Shown here one piece after another: positions 37,472 to 46,184 of a stretch of DNA of 64,000 nucleotides. Location of the stretch: the NCBI RefSeq assembly GCF_001704295.1, contig NZ_CP012334.1, positions 2,492,084-2,556,083 of the forward strand, given 5' to 3'. Numbering within the stretch: the first letter of the stretch is position 1; each line of letters begins with the position of its first letter. Source of the DNA: Bordetella sp. H567 (GTDB lineage Bacteria; Pseudomonadota; Gammaproteobacteria; Burkholderiales; Burkholderiaceae_B). The notes below the pieces were generated by a model. The model searched no databases, had not been told where the DNA came from, and worked only from the letters and a program-made list of their open reading frames with translations. A program made the translations under genes and the position numbers.

Positions 37472-38596
37472 ATGAACACCAGGGACATGCCCACGCCGGA
37501 TGCCGCGGGCGAGCCCACCATCCACGCCCGCTTCCGGCTGCGGCAGGGCAGCTTCGACCTGGATGTCGATCTGCGCCTGCCGGGCCGGGGCGTGACGGCG
37601 CTGTTCGGGCCGTCGGGGTGCGGCAAGACCAGCCTGCTGCGTTGCCTGGCCGGGTTGTCCGTCCCCGATCCCGGCTATCTGCGCGTCAACGGCCAGGTGT
37701 GGCAGGACAGTGCGCGCGCCCACGCGCTGCCCGCGCATCGGCGCGCGGTCGGCTATGTCTTCCAGGAAGCGAATCTCTTTCCCCATCTGGATGTGCGCGC
37801 CAACCTGCATTACGGCTACAAGCGCGTGGCGCCGGCAGCGCGGCGCGTACATCCGGCCGATGCCGCGGCGCTGCTGGGTATCGATCACCTGCTGGCGCGC
37901 ATGCCGGGCGGCCTGTCCGGCGGCGAGCGCCAACGCATCGGCATCGCGCGGGCGCTGCTGACCAGTCCCAGCCTGCTGCTGATGGACGAGCCACTGGCCG
38001 CGCTGGACGACCGCCGCAAGCAGGAGATCCTGCCCTACCTGGAGCGGCTGCATGACGAGCTGGATATTCCCATGATCTACGTCAGCCATGCGGCGCAGGA
38101 ACTCGCCCGGCTGGCGGATCATGTGGTCTTGATGGAGAACGGGCGGGCCGTGTCCAGCGGCCCGATCGCCGAAACGCTGGCCGACCTGGGCCTGCCGCCG
38201 GCACGCGGCGAGGAGGCTTCCGTCGTGGTGCGGGGCGTCGTCACGGGCCACGACGACGTCTATCGGCTGCTCTCGGTGGCGCTGCCGGACAGCACATCCA
38301 CACTGCGCGTGGTCCACGCCGCCGTGCCGCCGGGCCATCCCATGCGCCTGGTGGTCAAGGCGCGCGACGTCAGCCTGGCGCTGAGCCGGCAGGATGACGG
38401 CAGCATGCTCAACGTGCTGCCGGTGCAGGTGCAGGGCAGCGTATCGGCCGACAACCCGGCCCACGTCATGGTGCGCCTGGACGCCGACGGGACGCCCTTG
38501 CTGGCGCGCATCACGCGCTACTCGCACGACCGGCTGGAGGTCCGGCCTGGCAAGCGGCTGTGGGCGCAGATCAAATCGGTGTCGCTGCTGTCGTGA
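37472..38596 (+). CDS. modC: Molybdate ABC transporter ATP-binding protein
   Basis: This 374-residue ATPase has Walker [11 protein letters not shown]-loop [11 protein letters not shown], signature [15 protein letters not shown], Walker B LLLMDEP and switch His in YVSHAAQE. The C-terminal third is a TOBE/Mop-like molybdate-binding regulatory domain. The ATG at 37472 is preceded by AGGAGGG; the frame also opens at a GTG overlapping the modB stop, which would add 27 poorly conserved residues. It energises ModAB uptake. Confidence 0.95.
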   Translation: MNTRDMPTPDAAGEPTIHARFRLRQGSFDLDVDLRLPGRGVTALFGPSGCGKTSLLRCLAGLSVPDPGYLRVNGQVWQDSARAHALPAHRRAVGYVFQEANLFPHLDVRANLHYGYKRVAPAARRVHPADAAALLGIDHLLARMPGGLSGGERQRIGIARALLTSPSLLLMDEPLAALDDRRKQEILPYLERLHDELDIPMIYVSHAAQELARLADHVVLMENGRAVSSGPIAETLADLGLPPARGEEASVVVRGVVTGHDDVYRLLSVALPDSTSTLRVVHAAVPPGHPMRLVVKARDVSLALSRQDDGSMLNVLPVQVQGSVSADNPAHVMVRLDADGTPLLARITRYSHDRLEVRPGKRLWAQIKSVSLLS

Positions 38597-38673
38597 AAAC
38601 GGCCATGCGTCGCCAGCGGCTGTTCGCCTTCGCGGATCCTTGCCGCTTTCGGCGTTGAAGTATTCTTGCCGCC

Positions 38674-39066
38674 ATGGCGACTTCTTCCTCCAGGACTTCC
38701 ACATCGGCCGGGCACACCGGGCAGCCCGACGTGCGGTTTCGCCTGCGCATTCGCAAGGGAGAGCTGCTTGCGATCGGGCCCGGCAAGGTAGCCCTGCTGG
38801 AGGCCATCGCGGAACATGGCTCGATCTCGGCGGCGGCACGCAGCCTGGGCATGTCCTATCGCCGTGCGTGGCTGCTGGTGGATGAGCTGAACCGCGCGTT
38901 GTCGGCACCCGCCACCGAATCCGGGCCGGGCGGCGCGAGCGGGGGCGGCAGCACCCTGACGCCGGTGGGCAAGCGCATCGTCGCCCTGTACCGCGGCATA
39001 GAGGCGCGTGCCCATGAAGCCTGCTTGGATCAAATAAAGGAATTGACGGCGCTGATGAAGCCCTGA
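38674..39066 (+). CDS. ModE-like N-terminal winged-helix regulator
   Basis: This 130-residue DNA-binding protein consists only of the ModE N-terminal domain: LLEAIAEHGSISAAARSLGMSYRRAWLLVDELN is the LysR-like helix-turn-helix, and TPVGKRIVALYRGIE ends the domain. It lacks the Mop/TOBE domains that sense molybdate in E. coli ModE. Either molybdate sensing is done elsewhere or the protein responds to another signal. It lies 77 bp after modC on the same strand and probably regulates modABC through the box at 35884. The first 20 residues are Ser/Thr-rich. Confidence 0.88.
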   Translation: MATSSSRTSTSAGHTGQPDVRFRLRIRKGELLAIGPGKVALLEAIAEHGSISAAARSLGMSYRRAWLLVDELNRALSAPATESGPGGASGGGSTLTPVGKRIVALYRGIEARAHEACLDQIKELTALMKP

Positions 39067-39072
39067 TCCATG

Positions 39073-39102
39073 GGGATTCCGGACGGCGTGCCGGGGAATC
39101 CC
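39073..39102. terminator. Hairpin between convergent regulator genes
   Basis: GGGATTCC (39073-39080) and GGAATCCC (39095-39102) form a perfect 8-bp stem with a 14-nt loop between the ModE-like gene and the LysR gene. There is no T-run, so terminator strength is uncertain. Confidence 0.45.
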
Positions 39103-39127
39103 GCGGTCCGGTGCGATCGGCACCCCG

Positions 39128-40087
39128 TTAGGCGTTCGGCGCCTGTCTGCGCTTTTCCGGCTTGGGCGCTGCCCGGCCGTTGGCGGTAGGGGCATCGATC
39201 CGGGCAATCGCCGCGGTGAACAGCGCGATGAAACGTTGCGCGGGATCGGATATCACCGACCCGCGCCGCGTGACCAGGTTCAGGGAGCGGCGTACGACAG
39301 GATCGCGCAGCGGCTTGAGCACCATCGCCTGCGCCGTCGCCGCCGGGCGGATGCTCGTCGGCACGATGGCCACTCCCAATTCTTCGCGCGCCAATGCCAG
39401 CGCGGTGATCGTGTTGGTCGCTTCATACGCGGGGCGCAGCGCCTGGCCCGCCGCCATGAATACATTTTCGGTCAGGGTGCGCACCGTGCTGCCCACGGTC
39501 AGCGTGACGATGGGCTGGTTCAGGATGTCGTTCCACCGCACGACGCGCTTGCGGGCCAGCGGATGGCTGGGCGGCAGCGCCACCGCCAGCGTGTCTTCGG
39601 TCAGCGGCTGGCTGTCCAGTTCGCTGTTCTTCTGTATGCCGAATCCCAGGCCGAAGTCGATTTCGCGCGCATAGATCCGTCCGATGATTTCCTCGTTCAC
39701 GCACTCGCGAAACACCACCGATACGCGGGGATAGTCGTCGCGGAACGCCTTCAGTACTTCCGGCAGCACGGTCCCGGCCAACTGCGGCGCCAAACCCAGC
39801 GAGATCCGGCCCGCCTGATCGGCCGTTGAGCCGCGGCCGCAGGCCAGGACGGATTGCGCATCGGCCAGCATGCGCTCCGCGATAGGCAGCACCTGGTTGC
39901 CCGCCGGCGTCAGCGCGACGCTGCGTGTCGTCCTTTCGACTAGGCGTGCATCCAGTTTTTCCTCCAGACGGCGGATCAGGATGCTGAGTCCGGCTTGCGT
40001 CAGATGCAGTTGATCGGCTGCCCGGGAAAACCCGCCCAGGCGCGCGAGCAGCACGAATGCTTCCAGTTGGCGCAGGTTTAGATTCAT
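39128..40087 (-). CDS. LysR family transcriptional regulator
   Basis: This is a 319-residue LysR protein. The winged helix reads LRQLEAFVLLARLGGFSRAAD and TQAGLSILIRRLEEKL, and a standard effector domain follows. The C terminus carries an extra Ala/Pro/Lys-rich tail. The ATG at 40087 gives the conserved NLRQLEAF start; an upstream TTG adds four residues. It is divergent from the aconitase-family pair (95 bp between starts), and that AT-rich spacer, including ATAGTCGACTGTTAT, probably holds its binding sites. Confidence 0.9.
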   Translation of the reverse strand: MNLNLRQLEAFVLLARLGGFSRAADQLHLTQAGLSILIRRLEEKLDARLVERTTRSVALTPAGNQVLPIAERMLADAQSVLACGRGSTADQAGRISLGLAPQLAGTVLPEVLKAFRDDYPRVSVVFRECVNEEIIGRIYAREIDFGLGFGIQKNSELDSQPLTEDTLAVALPPSHPLARKRVVRWNDILNQPIVTLTVGSTVRTLTENVFMAAGQALRPAYEATNTITALALAREELGVAIVPTSIRPAATAQAMVLKPLRDPVVRRSLNLVTRRGSVISDPAQRFIALFTAAIARIDAPTANGRAAPKPEKRRQAPNA

Positions 40088-40182
40088 AAAGTTCTGCAAT
40101 GAGTGGATAGTCGACTGTTATTTTACTTATCAACCGCCCGGCATGACACTGTGTTGTCGCTTCTTCATGCAGGGCCACGGAC

Positions 40183-41493
40183 ATGGGCTACACCGCGATC
40201 GAGAAAGTGCTGGCACGCACTTCGGGGACACCCGGTGTGCGCGCCGGAGACCTGGTTTATCCGGATCCGGACATGGTGATGATCCACGACGGCCTGGTGA
40301 AAGAGGCCAAGCTGGAATTGGATCGTATAGGCATCGACCGCTTGATGCAGCCGCGCAAGGTCATGATGGTCAGCGATCATGATGTGGTCTACGGCAGCGA
40401 CAGGGCGGCCGAGCGCGGCGCTTTCAACCGCAAGGCGGCGGCGCAATGGGGCGTGGCCCAGTTCTACGACGCCGGCCGCGGCGGCCATGGCCATATCTTT
40501 CCCATGGAAGAGGGCAAGGTACTGCCGGGCATGTTCTATTTCGACAACGACACCCACGCCACGAATGCCGGGGCGGTGGGTGCTTTCGGAATGCGTGTGG
40601 GTAATGAGATCTCGCGCGTGCTGGCCACCGGCACGACATGGGTGGAAGTGCCGCGCACCGTGCTGCTGGAATTGCGGGGACGCCTGGCCTCTGGCGTCAT
40701 GGCACGCGATATCGGCTTTTACCTGGCGCGCCAGGTCAAGCGCAAGGCAATGGACCTGGACCTGGACTACCGCGTGGTGGAGTACGGCGGCGACCTGGAT
40801 GCCTTTGGCTTCGGCGCGCGCGTGGCCCTGTGCAGCACCCCCACGGAAATGCGGGCCGCGGGGGTCTTCGTGCCGCCATCCGAAGCGATCCTGGCATATT
40901 GCCGGCGGCACGCCTGTCGGACCTTCGAGCCCGTCTACAGCGACCCGGACGCCGAGTATGAATCGCGGCACGTGATCGCTCTGGACCGGATCGCGCCGCA
41001 GGTTGCGCTGCCAGGCAATGTCGGCAATGCCGTCGACATCGACGAGGCGGCCGGCACCCGTGTCGATCACGCGTTCATCGGCTCCTGCGGGTCCGGCACA
41101 TACGAGGACCTGCTGCGCGCGGCCAGTATCCTGAAGCGACGGCGTGTCGCGGACCACGTGCGCCTGTTCGTCGTGCCGGGTACCGAGCGTTCGACGCGCC
41201 GCCTGGCCGAGGATGGGGTGATGCAGGTCCTGCTGGACGCCGGCGCCATGCTGCTGCCGGCCGGGTGCGGCCCCTGTAACGACGCGGTCGTCGGGCCCCT
41301 GGCCTCGGGCGAGGTGTCGATATCGACCGCCGCCAATAACAACGCGGGGCGCTTCGGGGCTACCGATGCGCGCCTGTTCCTGGGTAATCCGGCCACGGTG
41401 GCCGCGTCGGCGGTGGCAGGCTGTATCGCGGATCCGCGTGGTGTCGATGCCGACGCGGCCCTGTACCACCTCAGCGAGGCCGCCTATGAATGA
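40183..41493 (+). CDS. Aconitase-family large subunit (LeuC/DmdA-like hydro-lyase)
   Basis: This 436-residue iron-sulfur hydro-lyase subunit has MVSDHDVVYG, HIFPMEEGKVLPGMFYFDNDTH near the active site, and three presumed cluster cysteines: one in IGSCGSGTYEDL and two in PAGCGPC. The first cysteine site differs from the family's usual GSCTN. It should reversibly dehydrate or isomerise a hydroxy-dicarboxylate related to isopropylmalate, homocitrate or dimethylmalate. It overlaps the small subunit gene by eight bases and is followed by a Bug receptor. It is not a leucine biosynthesis gene by context. Confidence 0.88.
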   Translation: MGYTAIEKVLARTSGTPGVRAGDLVYPDPDMVMIHDGLVKEAKLELDRIGIDRLMQPRKVMMVSDHDVVYGSDRAAERGAFNRKAAAQWGVAQFYDAGRGGHGHIFPMEEGKVLPGMFYFDNDTHATNAGAVGAFGMRVGNEISRVLATGTTWVEVPRTVLLELRGRLASGVMARDIGFYLARQVKRKAMDLDLDYRVVEYGGDLDAFGFGARVALCSTPTEMRAAGVFVPPSEAILAYCRRHACRTFEPVYSDPDAEYESRHVIALDRIAPQVALPGNVGNAVDIDEAAGTRVDHAFIGSCGSGTYEDLLRAASILKRRRVADHVRLFVVPGTERSTRRLAEDGVMQVLLDAGAMLLPAGCGPCNDAVVGPLASGEVSISTAANNNAGRFGATDARLFLGNPATVAASAVAGCIADPRGVDADAALYHLSEAAYE

Positions 41494-42037
41494 CTATCGA
41501 TGGGTATTACGGGGCCGGTGCTACAAACTGGGCCACGATGTACCGCACCCCGACGGGGTGATTCCCGCACGCTACATCACCGCGCGCGAGATGGATCCCG
41601 CGGTCCTGGTGCCCCATCTGTTCGAGCAGACCGATCCCGGTTTCTCGCAGCGCAGCCGTCCGGGCGACATCATCGTCACCGGCCGCAACTTCGGCATGGG
41701 GCCGAAGGGCAACGGCTATGTGGCGATGCAGGCGCTGGGCTTGGGGCTGGTATGCGAATCGATGTCGGTCCAGGCGTACCGGGCGGCCATCAGTACCGGC
41801 CTGCGCGTGCTGAACCACTGCGAGAACATCACGGCATACTGCCAGACGGGCGACGAACTTGAAGTCGATTTCCTGAACGGCGCTTTCATCAATCACACCC
41901 AGGGCGTCGCGCGCGCCGTGCCGCCGGTGCCGCACGCGCTGCGCGAACTGCTGGCCTGTGGCGGCAACGAAGGCTGGCTCGAGCGCTGGTGGCTGGCACG
42001 GCAGCAACAAGCACGGGACAGCGCCACGGCGGCCTGA
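41486..42037 (+). CDS. Aconitase-family small subunit with atypical substrate loop
   Basis: This 183-residue swivel-domain subunit should pair with the upstream large subunit. RYITAREMDP and GDIIVTGRNFGMG match the family. The usual substrate loop GCGSSREHA is replaced by GMGPKGNGYVAM, so carboxylate recognition should differ from LeuD and homoaconitase. The start overlaps the large subunit end (ATGAATGA), indicating coupling. Together with the Bug receptor downstream it suggests uptake and conversion of an unusual hydroxy-acid. Confidence 0.85.
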   Translation: MNDYRWVLRGRCYKLGHDVPHPDGVIPARYITAREMDPAVLVPHLFEQTDPGFSQRSRPGDIIVTGRNFGMGPKGNGYVAMQALGLGLVCESMSVQAYRAAISTGLRVLNHCENITAYCQTGDELEVDFLNGAFINHTQGVARAVPPVPHALRELLACGGNEGWLERWWLARQQQARDSATAA

Positions 42038-42194
42038 TCCGGGTGGAGACGGCAAAAGCATAGGGACCGGCGGATAGCAATGCACGGGACCGATGCGGGG
42101 AACGCCGCGACGGCTTGAACCAGGCCGGCGGCGCTGTGTTCAATCGTCACAGGAGTGGCGTTGCGTCGTCCGGCGGCGTGCGCCTGTTGCCATC

Positions 42195-43178
42195 ATGTCC
42201 TTATCTCGATCGCGTGTCCTGCGCGCAGTGCTCGCTTGCGCCGTCCTTTGCGCGTCGTCCGCCATGGCGCGGGCGGCGGTGTCCTATCCCAATGGACCCA
42301 TCCGCTTCATCGTGCCCGCCACGGCGGGCGGTCCCACCGATGTGATCGCGCGCGTCGTCGCGCAGCACATCACGCAATCCTGGGGCGTACCCGTGGTGGT
42401 GGAGAACCGCGCGGGTGCCGGAGGCGTCATCGGCGCGTCCTATGTGATTTCCGCCAAGCCCGATGGACAGACGGTGCTCTTGGCGCCCAGTGCTTTCGGC
42501 GTGCGGTCCGCGCTGGACCGCAGGCTGCCCTACGATCCCTTGAAGGACCTGGCGGGCGTGGGCTTGCTTGCGCGCTCGCCCAGCTTCCTGGTGGTGTCGC
42601 CGTCGCTGGGGGTGAAGTCCCTCGCCGATCTGGCGGCTTATGCCCAGGCGCGGCCGGAGGGCATCAGCTACGGATCCGCCGGCATGGGCAGCACGGGTCA
42701 TCTGCATGCGGCGCAGTTCGCCGCGGTGTATGGATTCGCGGGCGTACATGTGCCTTACCGCGGCACCCCGGAGGCCGTGACCGATGTGATGCAGAACCGC
42801 GTGCAATATGCGTTCGCGCCGGGACCCAACGCCTTGCCTCTGGCAAGGGATGGACGCTTGCTGGTGCTGGGCGCGACATCGGCGGCGGCGGACAAATTCA
42901 TGCCCGGTGTGCCGGTGGTGAACCAGCCCGGGATGAAGGAGTTCGACGCGGACGATTGGTTCGGCGCGCTGGTGCCGGGGAAGACGCCGATGGCGGTGCG
43001 GCAAAAGCTCAGCGCGGAGATTGCCCGTATCCTCGCCTTGCCGGATGTGCGCAAGCGGTTGAACGACCTGGGAGCGGAGCCGCAATCCAGCACGCCGGAG
43101 GAGTTCGACGCGATGTTGCAGGACTATGTGGCCACCATACGCCAGCTGGGGGACCAAATGCATATCACGCTGGAGTGA
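42195..43178 (+). CDS. Bug family tripartite tricarboxylate transporter receptor
   Basis: This is a 327-residue receptor with a signal peptide ending near MARAAV. YPNGPIRFIVPATAGGPTDV replaces the usual GGGTD with GGPTD; KPDGQTVLL and VHVPYRGTPEA follow. The ATG at 42195 begins a compact signal peptide, though no clear ribosome site is seen. It follows the aconitase-family pair by 157 bp on the same strand and probably supplies their substrate. Confidence 0.9.
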   Translation: MSLSRSRVLRAVLACAVLCASSAMARAAVSYPNGPIRFIVPATAGGPTDVIARVVAQHITQSWGVPVVVENRAGAGGVIGASYVISAKPDGQTVLLAPSAFGVRSALDRRLPYDPLKDLAGVGLLARSPSFLVVSPSLGVKSLADLAAYAQARPEGISYGSAGMGSTGHLHAAQFAAVYGFAGVHVPYRGTPEAVTDVMQNRVQYAFAPGPNALPLARDGRLLVLGATSAAADKFMPGVPVVNQPGMKEFDADDWFGALVPGKTPMAVRQKLSAEIARILALPDVRKRLNDLGAEPQSSTPEEFDAMLQDYVATIRQLGDQMHITLE

Positions 43179-43184
43179 TCGCCT

Positions 43185-43215
43185 GGCGACGGGCGGGTCT
43201 TGCACCGCCGTCGCC
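43185..43215. terminator. Hairpin between convergent genes
   Basis: GGCGACGG (43185-43192) and CCGTCGCC (43208-43215) form a perfect 8-bp stem between the Bug receptor and the His/Asp-rich gene, six bases after the receptor stop. It lacks a T-run. Confidence 0.45.
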
Positions 43216-43230
43216 GGGGACCTTGCGTCT

Positions 43231-43533
43231 CTAGTGGTGATGGTCGTCGTGGTGGCCGTGGTCATCATGGTAATCATGATGATCATGATGATCGTGATGA
43301 TCGTCATGATGCACGACCACTACCGGGCGCCGTCCGCGGCCCCACTCGTCATGTCCGCGGTAGACCACGGGCGGCGGGGCGACATACACGGGGCGCGGCG
43401 CGACCACGACGGGCGGCGGCGCGGTATAGATCGGCGTGCCGATGCCGAGGTTGATGCTCACTTGGGCATGGGCCGCCGGGACGGCGGCCGTGGCGGCAAC
43501 GCCGGCCAGGGCGGCCAGAATGGCTCGTTTCAT
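43231..43533 (-). CDS. Small periplasmic His/Asp-rich protein
   Basis: This is a 100-residue protein with a clean Sec signal peptide (MKRAILAALAG to AAHAQ). A Pro/Val-rich middle (YTAPPPVVVAPRPVYVAPPP) leads to a C-terminal tail of about 26 residues made almost only of His and Asp with Tyr and Gly. The tail is encoded by a CAT/GAT-like codon array near 43233-43312. Such tails bind Ni, Zn, Cu or Co. It lies 23 bp behind a Spy/CpxP-like chaperone gene, as second gene of a small envelope-stress-like operon. Metal buffering in the periplasm is the likely role, by inference. Confidence 0.8.
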   Translation of the reverse strand: MKRAILAALAGVAATAAVPAAHAQVSINLGIGTPIYTAPPPVVVAPRPVYVAPPPVVYRGHDEWGRGRRPVVVVHHDDHHDHHDHHDYHDDHGHHDDHHH

Positions 43534-43556
43534 GTGGCGGATCCTTCGGGCGGCGT

Positions 43557-44024
43557 TCAGCCCTGGCTGGGAGCGGGAGCGGCCTTGCGCTTGTGCGCGG
43601 CGTGGCGCTCATGGGATTCGGCGAAGACCTTGTCGGCGATGCGCTTCTGGTCCTCCGGCATGGCGTTGTACAGCGGGGCGAAGACCGCGGCCAGCTTTTT
43701 CACGCCGTCGGAGTTCGCTTGCGTGATCTGGGCGTAGGAATCCAGATCGTCCAAGGCGCTCATCGTGTCGTGGCTTTCGCGCTTGGCGATCAGCTGGTCG
43801 ATCTGCGTGGCGTTATCGCGCATGGTCTGCGCGACGATGGCCCATTGCTGTTCTTCGGCGGATGTGATCTTCAACTGGGCGTGCAGCTCTTTGATGTGCT
43901 GCTCGACGCGCGCGTTGGCCTGGGCGGGCGCGGCCGCGCCGGTGGCCGTCACGGCCTGAGTTTGCGCCAGGGCCGCGGCGCTGAACAGCAGCGAGGCGGC
44001 CAGCACGGTGATGCGCAGTTTCAT
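43557..44024 (-). CDS. Spy/CpxP-like periplasmic chaperone
   Basis: This 155-residue protein has a signal peptide ending at AALAQT. A helical domain follows with ELHAQLKITSAEEQQW, resembling the LTxxQ motif of Spy/CpxP proteins, and a second helical pair ends in a basic tail (ERHAAHKRKAAPAP). Such proteins cap unfolded or metal-stressed periplasmic proteins. The ATG at 44024 is preceded by CCAGGAGAAC; a longer frame upstream lacks a site. It precedes the His/Asp-rich gene by 23 bp. Confidence 0.85.
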   Translation of the reverse strand: MKLRITVLAASLLFSAAALAQTQAVTATGAAAPAQANARVEQHIKELHAQLKITSAEEQQWAIVAQTMRDNATQIDQLIAKRESHDTMSALDDLDSYAQITQANSDGVKKLAAVFAPLYNAMPEDQKRIADKVFAESHERHAAHKRKAAPAPSQG

Positions 44025-44342
44025 TCTGTTCTCCTGGAGGAATGCGACTTGAAAGGCTTGCGCCCCGGGGGCGCGGCCCGCGGGTATGCGCCGCCTGGTG
44101 TAAGCGCTGCTCAGCATACGCACTGGCCGCGGCCGGAACTTGTGCCGTCCCCTATATTTAGTGATGAATCGTACTGTCAGCTTCGGGACAAGGGGGCCGG
44201 CGGGCTCGTCGCCCATAGGGGTTCAACGATGCGGCCCGCGATGAGGGGTAGTGATGCGTTTGCGGTTGCTTACGACTCTTCCAAAGTGTGTCAAAGCCCC
44301 ACCGGCATCCCGGACGGCTTCGCCGCACAGGTGGGGCGCCCG
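44025..44342. other. Intergenic region upstream of the Spy-like gene
   Basis: These 318 bases contain no supported gene. They should hold the promoter of the Spy-like gene (AT-rich CCTATATTTAGTGATGAATC near 44148-44168) and the 3' end of the membrane protein gene's transcript. No clear terminator or operator was recognised. Confidence 0.5.
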
Positions 44343-46055
44343 CTACTGCGGTCGGTTCAAGTCCAGGCAGCAGAGTCCGTCTTTCTCGACAGCCGCAGCC
44401 CGCACGGTATCGGATAACAGTGTGCATCGAGCAATAATGGCTTTGGCTCTGGCGCGCCGAAGCAAGGCCAGCTGCGCTTCGCCGCGGTAATCGACGCCGA
44501 AAGCCTTTTCGGTAACGTAGTCGGACTGCAACGGTTCACGCAGGCCGTCAAATGCAAACAATGTCAAGTTATCGATAACGAGACGCTTCGCGGCGTCGCC
44601 TTTTACGCCACATTGCGATGCGAACGAACGTATCTCGGCACGTCGCGATCCGTAATTGAAAACAGGTACCGAAAACAACTGCCCCTGCATATCGATGCCG
44701 GGAGAGCGGGAGGCATGTATCGTCGACGGCATTACCTTGAACAGCAACACGGCGGCACTGGCGAAGAACAGCAAATACAAGGGCGACAGCCATATAAAAA
44801 GTGTACGGGTTGACGCCTTCAACACGCCCATCGACGAAAGCTCGATGGCGCTCAATGTCGCGGAGATCATCATGAGCGGAAGTACCAGGCCGGCGGAATA
44901 GAAATTCCAGACCCGGTACATCGCCACGTGGGCCGCGATGCTGACCCACAGTGCCATCAAGATCCACGCTGCAATATTTGCGCGCTGTCGCCGCACGAGG
45001 CTGCACACCAACGTAGCGGGCGGCAGTATGGCCGCGCACAAGTACACAGCGTATACGATCGATTCGATGCCCCCGTTCACCCAACGCGTTAGCCGGGATG
45101 CGGCAACGCCTTGCGACGCCGTCAGCCAGCCCGACTGATACACGTCGGCGAACTTCATATGCACCAGCATGGCATCAGGCGCGTTGCGAACGTTGTTCCA
45201 TACCTGGGCGACGAACTCCAGTGGGTGCGACCATATCAATGAAGGCGGGGTCGTCTGGGACTGCATGAACGTCGCAAAGATCGGCGCGCCCGGACAATCG
45301 GTCAGTGCAAAGGCAAAGTGCAGCGCGGCGCGGAGAGTCAACAAGGTGATGACAAGTACGCATGCGCAGGCAACACGATTAATCGGCCAAAAAGCCAGCC
45401 ATGCCGACAGGAACAGGACCGGGAAGAAAAATAGCGACTTGGGATGCGTGTAAAAGAAAATGCTCTGCAGCACGCAGAATGCGATGGCACACGCCAAAAT
45501 CCAACCCACATTCAGACGCGGAACATAACGCGAGATGAGGTGCGGGGCGCAGATGAATATCAGCAACAGCAACAACAGCATCTGCTCGCCGCGCGCCATC
45601 ACCAGCGTCAACGGGAGCACGCCCAGCCCCGCGACGCAGATGACCGCCGCAATCCACGGCAAGCGCGACTGTTTCGAGTCCGCCCAGGACTTCACGGCGA
45701 TGCCAAGAAAACCCATTATGCCTACATCGACGACCATCCCGCCGATACGGATGCCCAGAGGGCTGGCGTGTGAATAGGCAAAATCGTAGGCCAGCGCGCC
45801 CGGCAGCAGCAGACGAGGCACTTCGCGCAGGAACTCCGGCCGGCATTGCGGAAGGAGCGTGTTGAATTTCCACCCGTTGGCAATAAACATCCCACGCATC
45901 AGCTTGGTCGCCGTCTCGTCGCCATAGAGCGGCACGAAAATGCCGACGCCGATGATGGCCAGACAAACCGCCACAAGCAGTACCGCGAAAACGAGCGGAA
46001 GCGTTGGGCGTGTGCCGTTGGCCGCGCAATCATGCGCTGAAGTCGAGTATGTCAT
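44343..46055 (-). CDS. Multi-pass membrane protein, GT-C glycosyltransferase-like
   Basis: This 570-residue integral membrane protein has about ten hydrophobic segments. The first periplasmic loop contains VPLYGDETATKL, an acidic pair placed as in GT-C sugar transferases (ArnT/PMT type). The C-terminal 130 residues form a soluble domain. No family could be assigned with confidence. The gene is visibly richer in A/T than its neighbours and uses AT-ending codons more often, suggesting horizontal acquisition. The ATG at 46055 has no strong ribosome site; a TTG at 46160 would add 35 unlikely residues. A LysR gene lies upstream on the same strand. Confidence 0.7.
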   Translation of the reverse strand: MTYSTSAHDCAANGTRPTLPLVFAVLLVAVCLAIIGVGIFVPLYGDETATKLMRGMFIANGWKFNTLLPQCRPEFLREVPRLLLPGALAYDFAYSHASPLGIRIGGMVVDVGIMGFLGIAVKSWADSKQSRLPWIAAVICVAGLGVLPLTLVMARGEQMLLLLLLIFICAPHLISRYVPRLNVGWILACAIAFCVLQSIFFYTHPKSLFFFPVLFLSAWLAFWPINRVACACVLVITLLTLRAALHFAFALTDCPGAPIFATFMQSQTTPPSLIWSHPLEFVAQVWNNVRNAPDAMLVHMKFADVYQSGWLTASQGVAASRLTRWVNGGIESIVYAVYLCAAILPPATLVCSLVRRQRANIAAWILMALWVSIAAHVAMYRVWNFYSAGLVLPLMMISATLSAIELSSMGVLKASTRTLFIWLSPLYLLFFASAAVLLFKVMPSTIHASRSPGIDMQGQLFSVPVFNYGSRRAEIRSFASQCGVKGDAAKRLVIDNLTLFAFDGLREPLQSDYVTEKAFGVDYRGEAQLALLRRARAKAIIARCTLLSDTVRAAAVEKDGLCCLDLNRPQ

Positions 46056-46184
46056 ACGGGAGGTGTGCTTGGGATATGGTCCGTCGTGCCCATACGTGAG
46101 TCTTCGCTGCTGGACTGGCGTGCCGCGCGCAGTATATTCAAAGCCGGCTTGCAATTCCAATCTATCGGCGAGCGCCCTGGTTTT

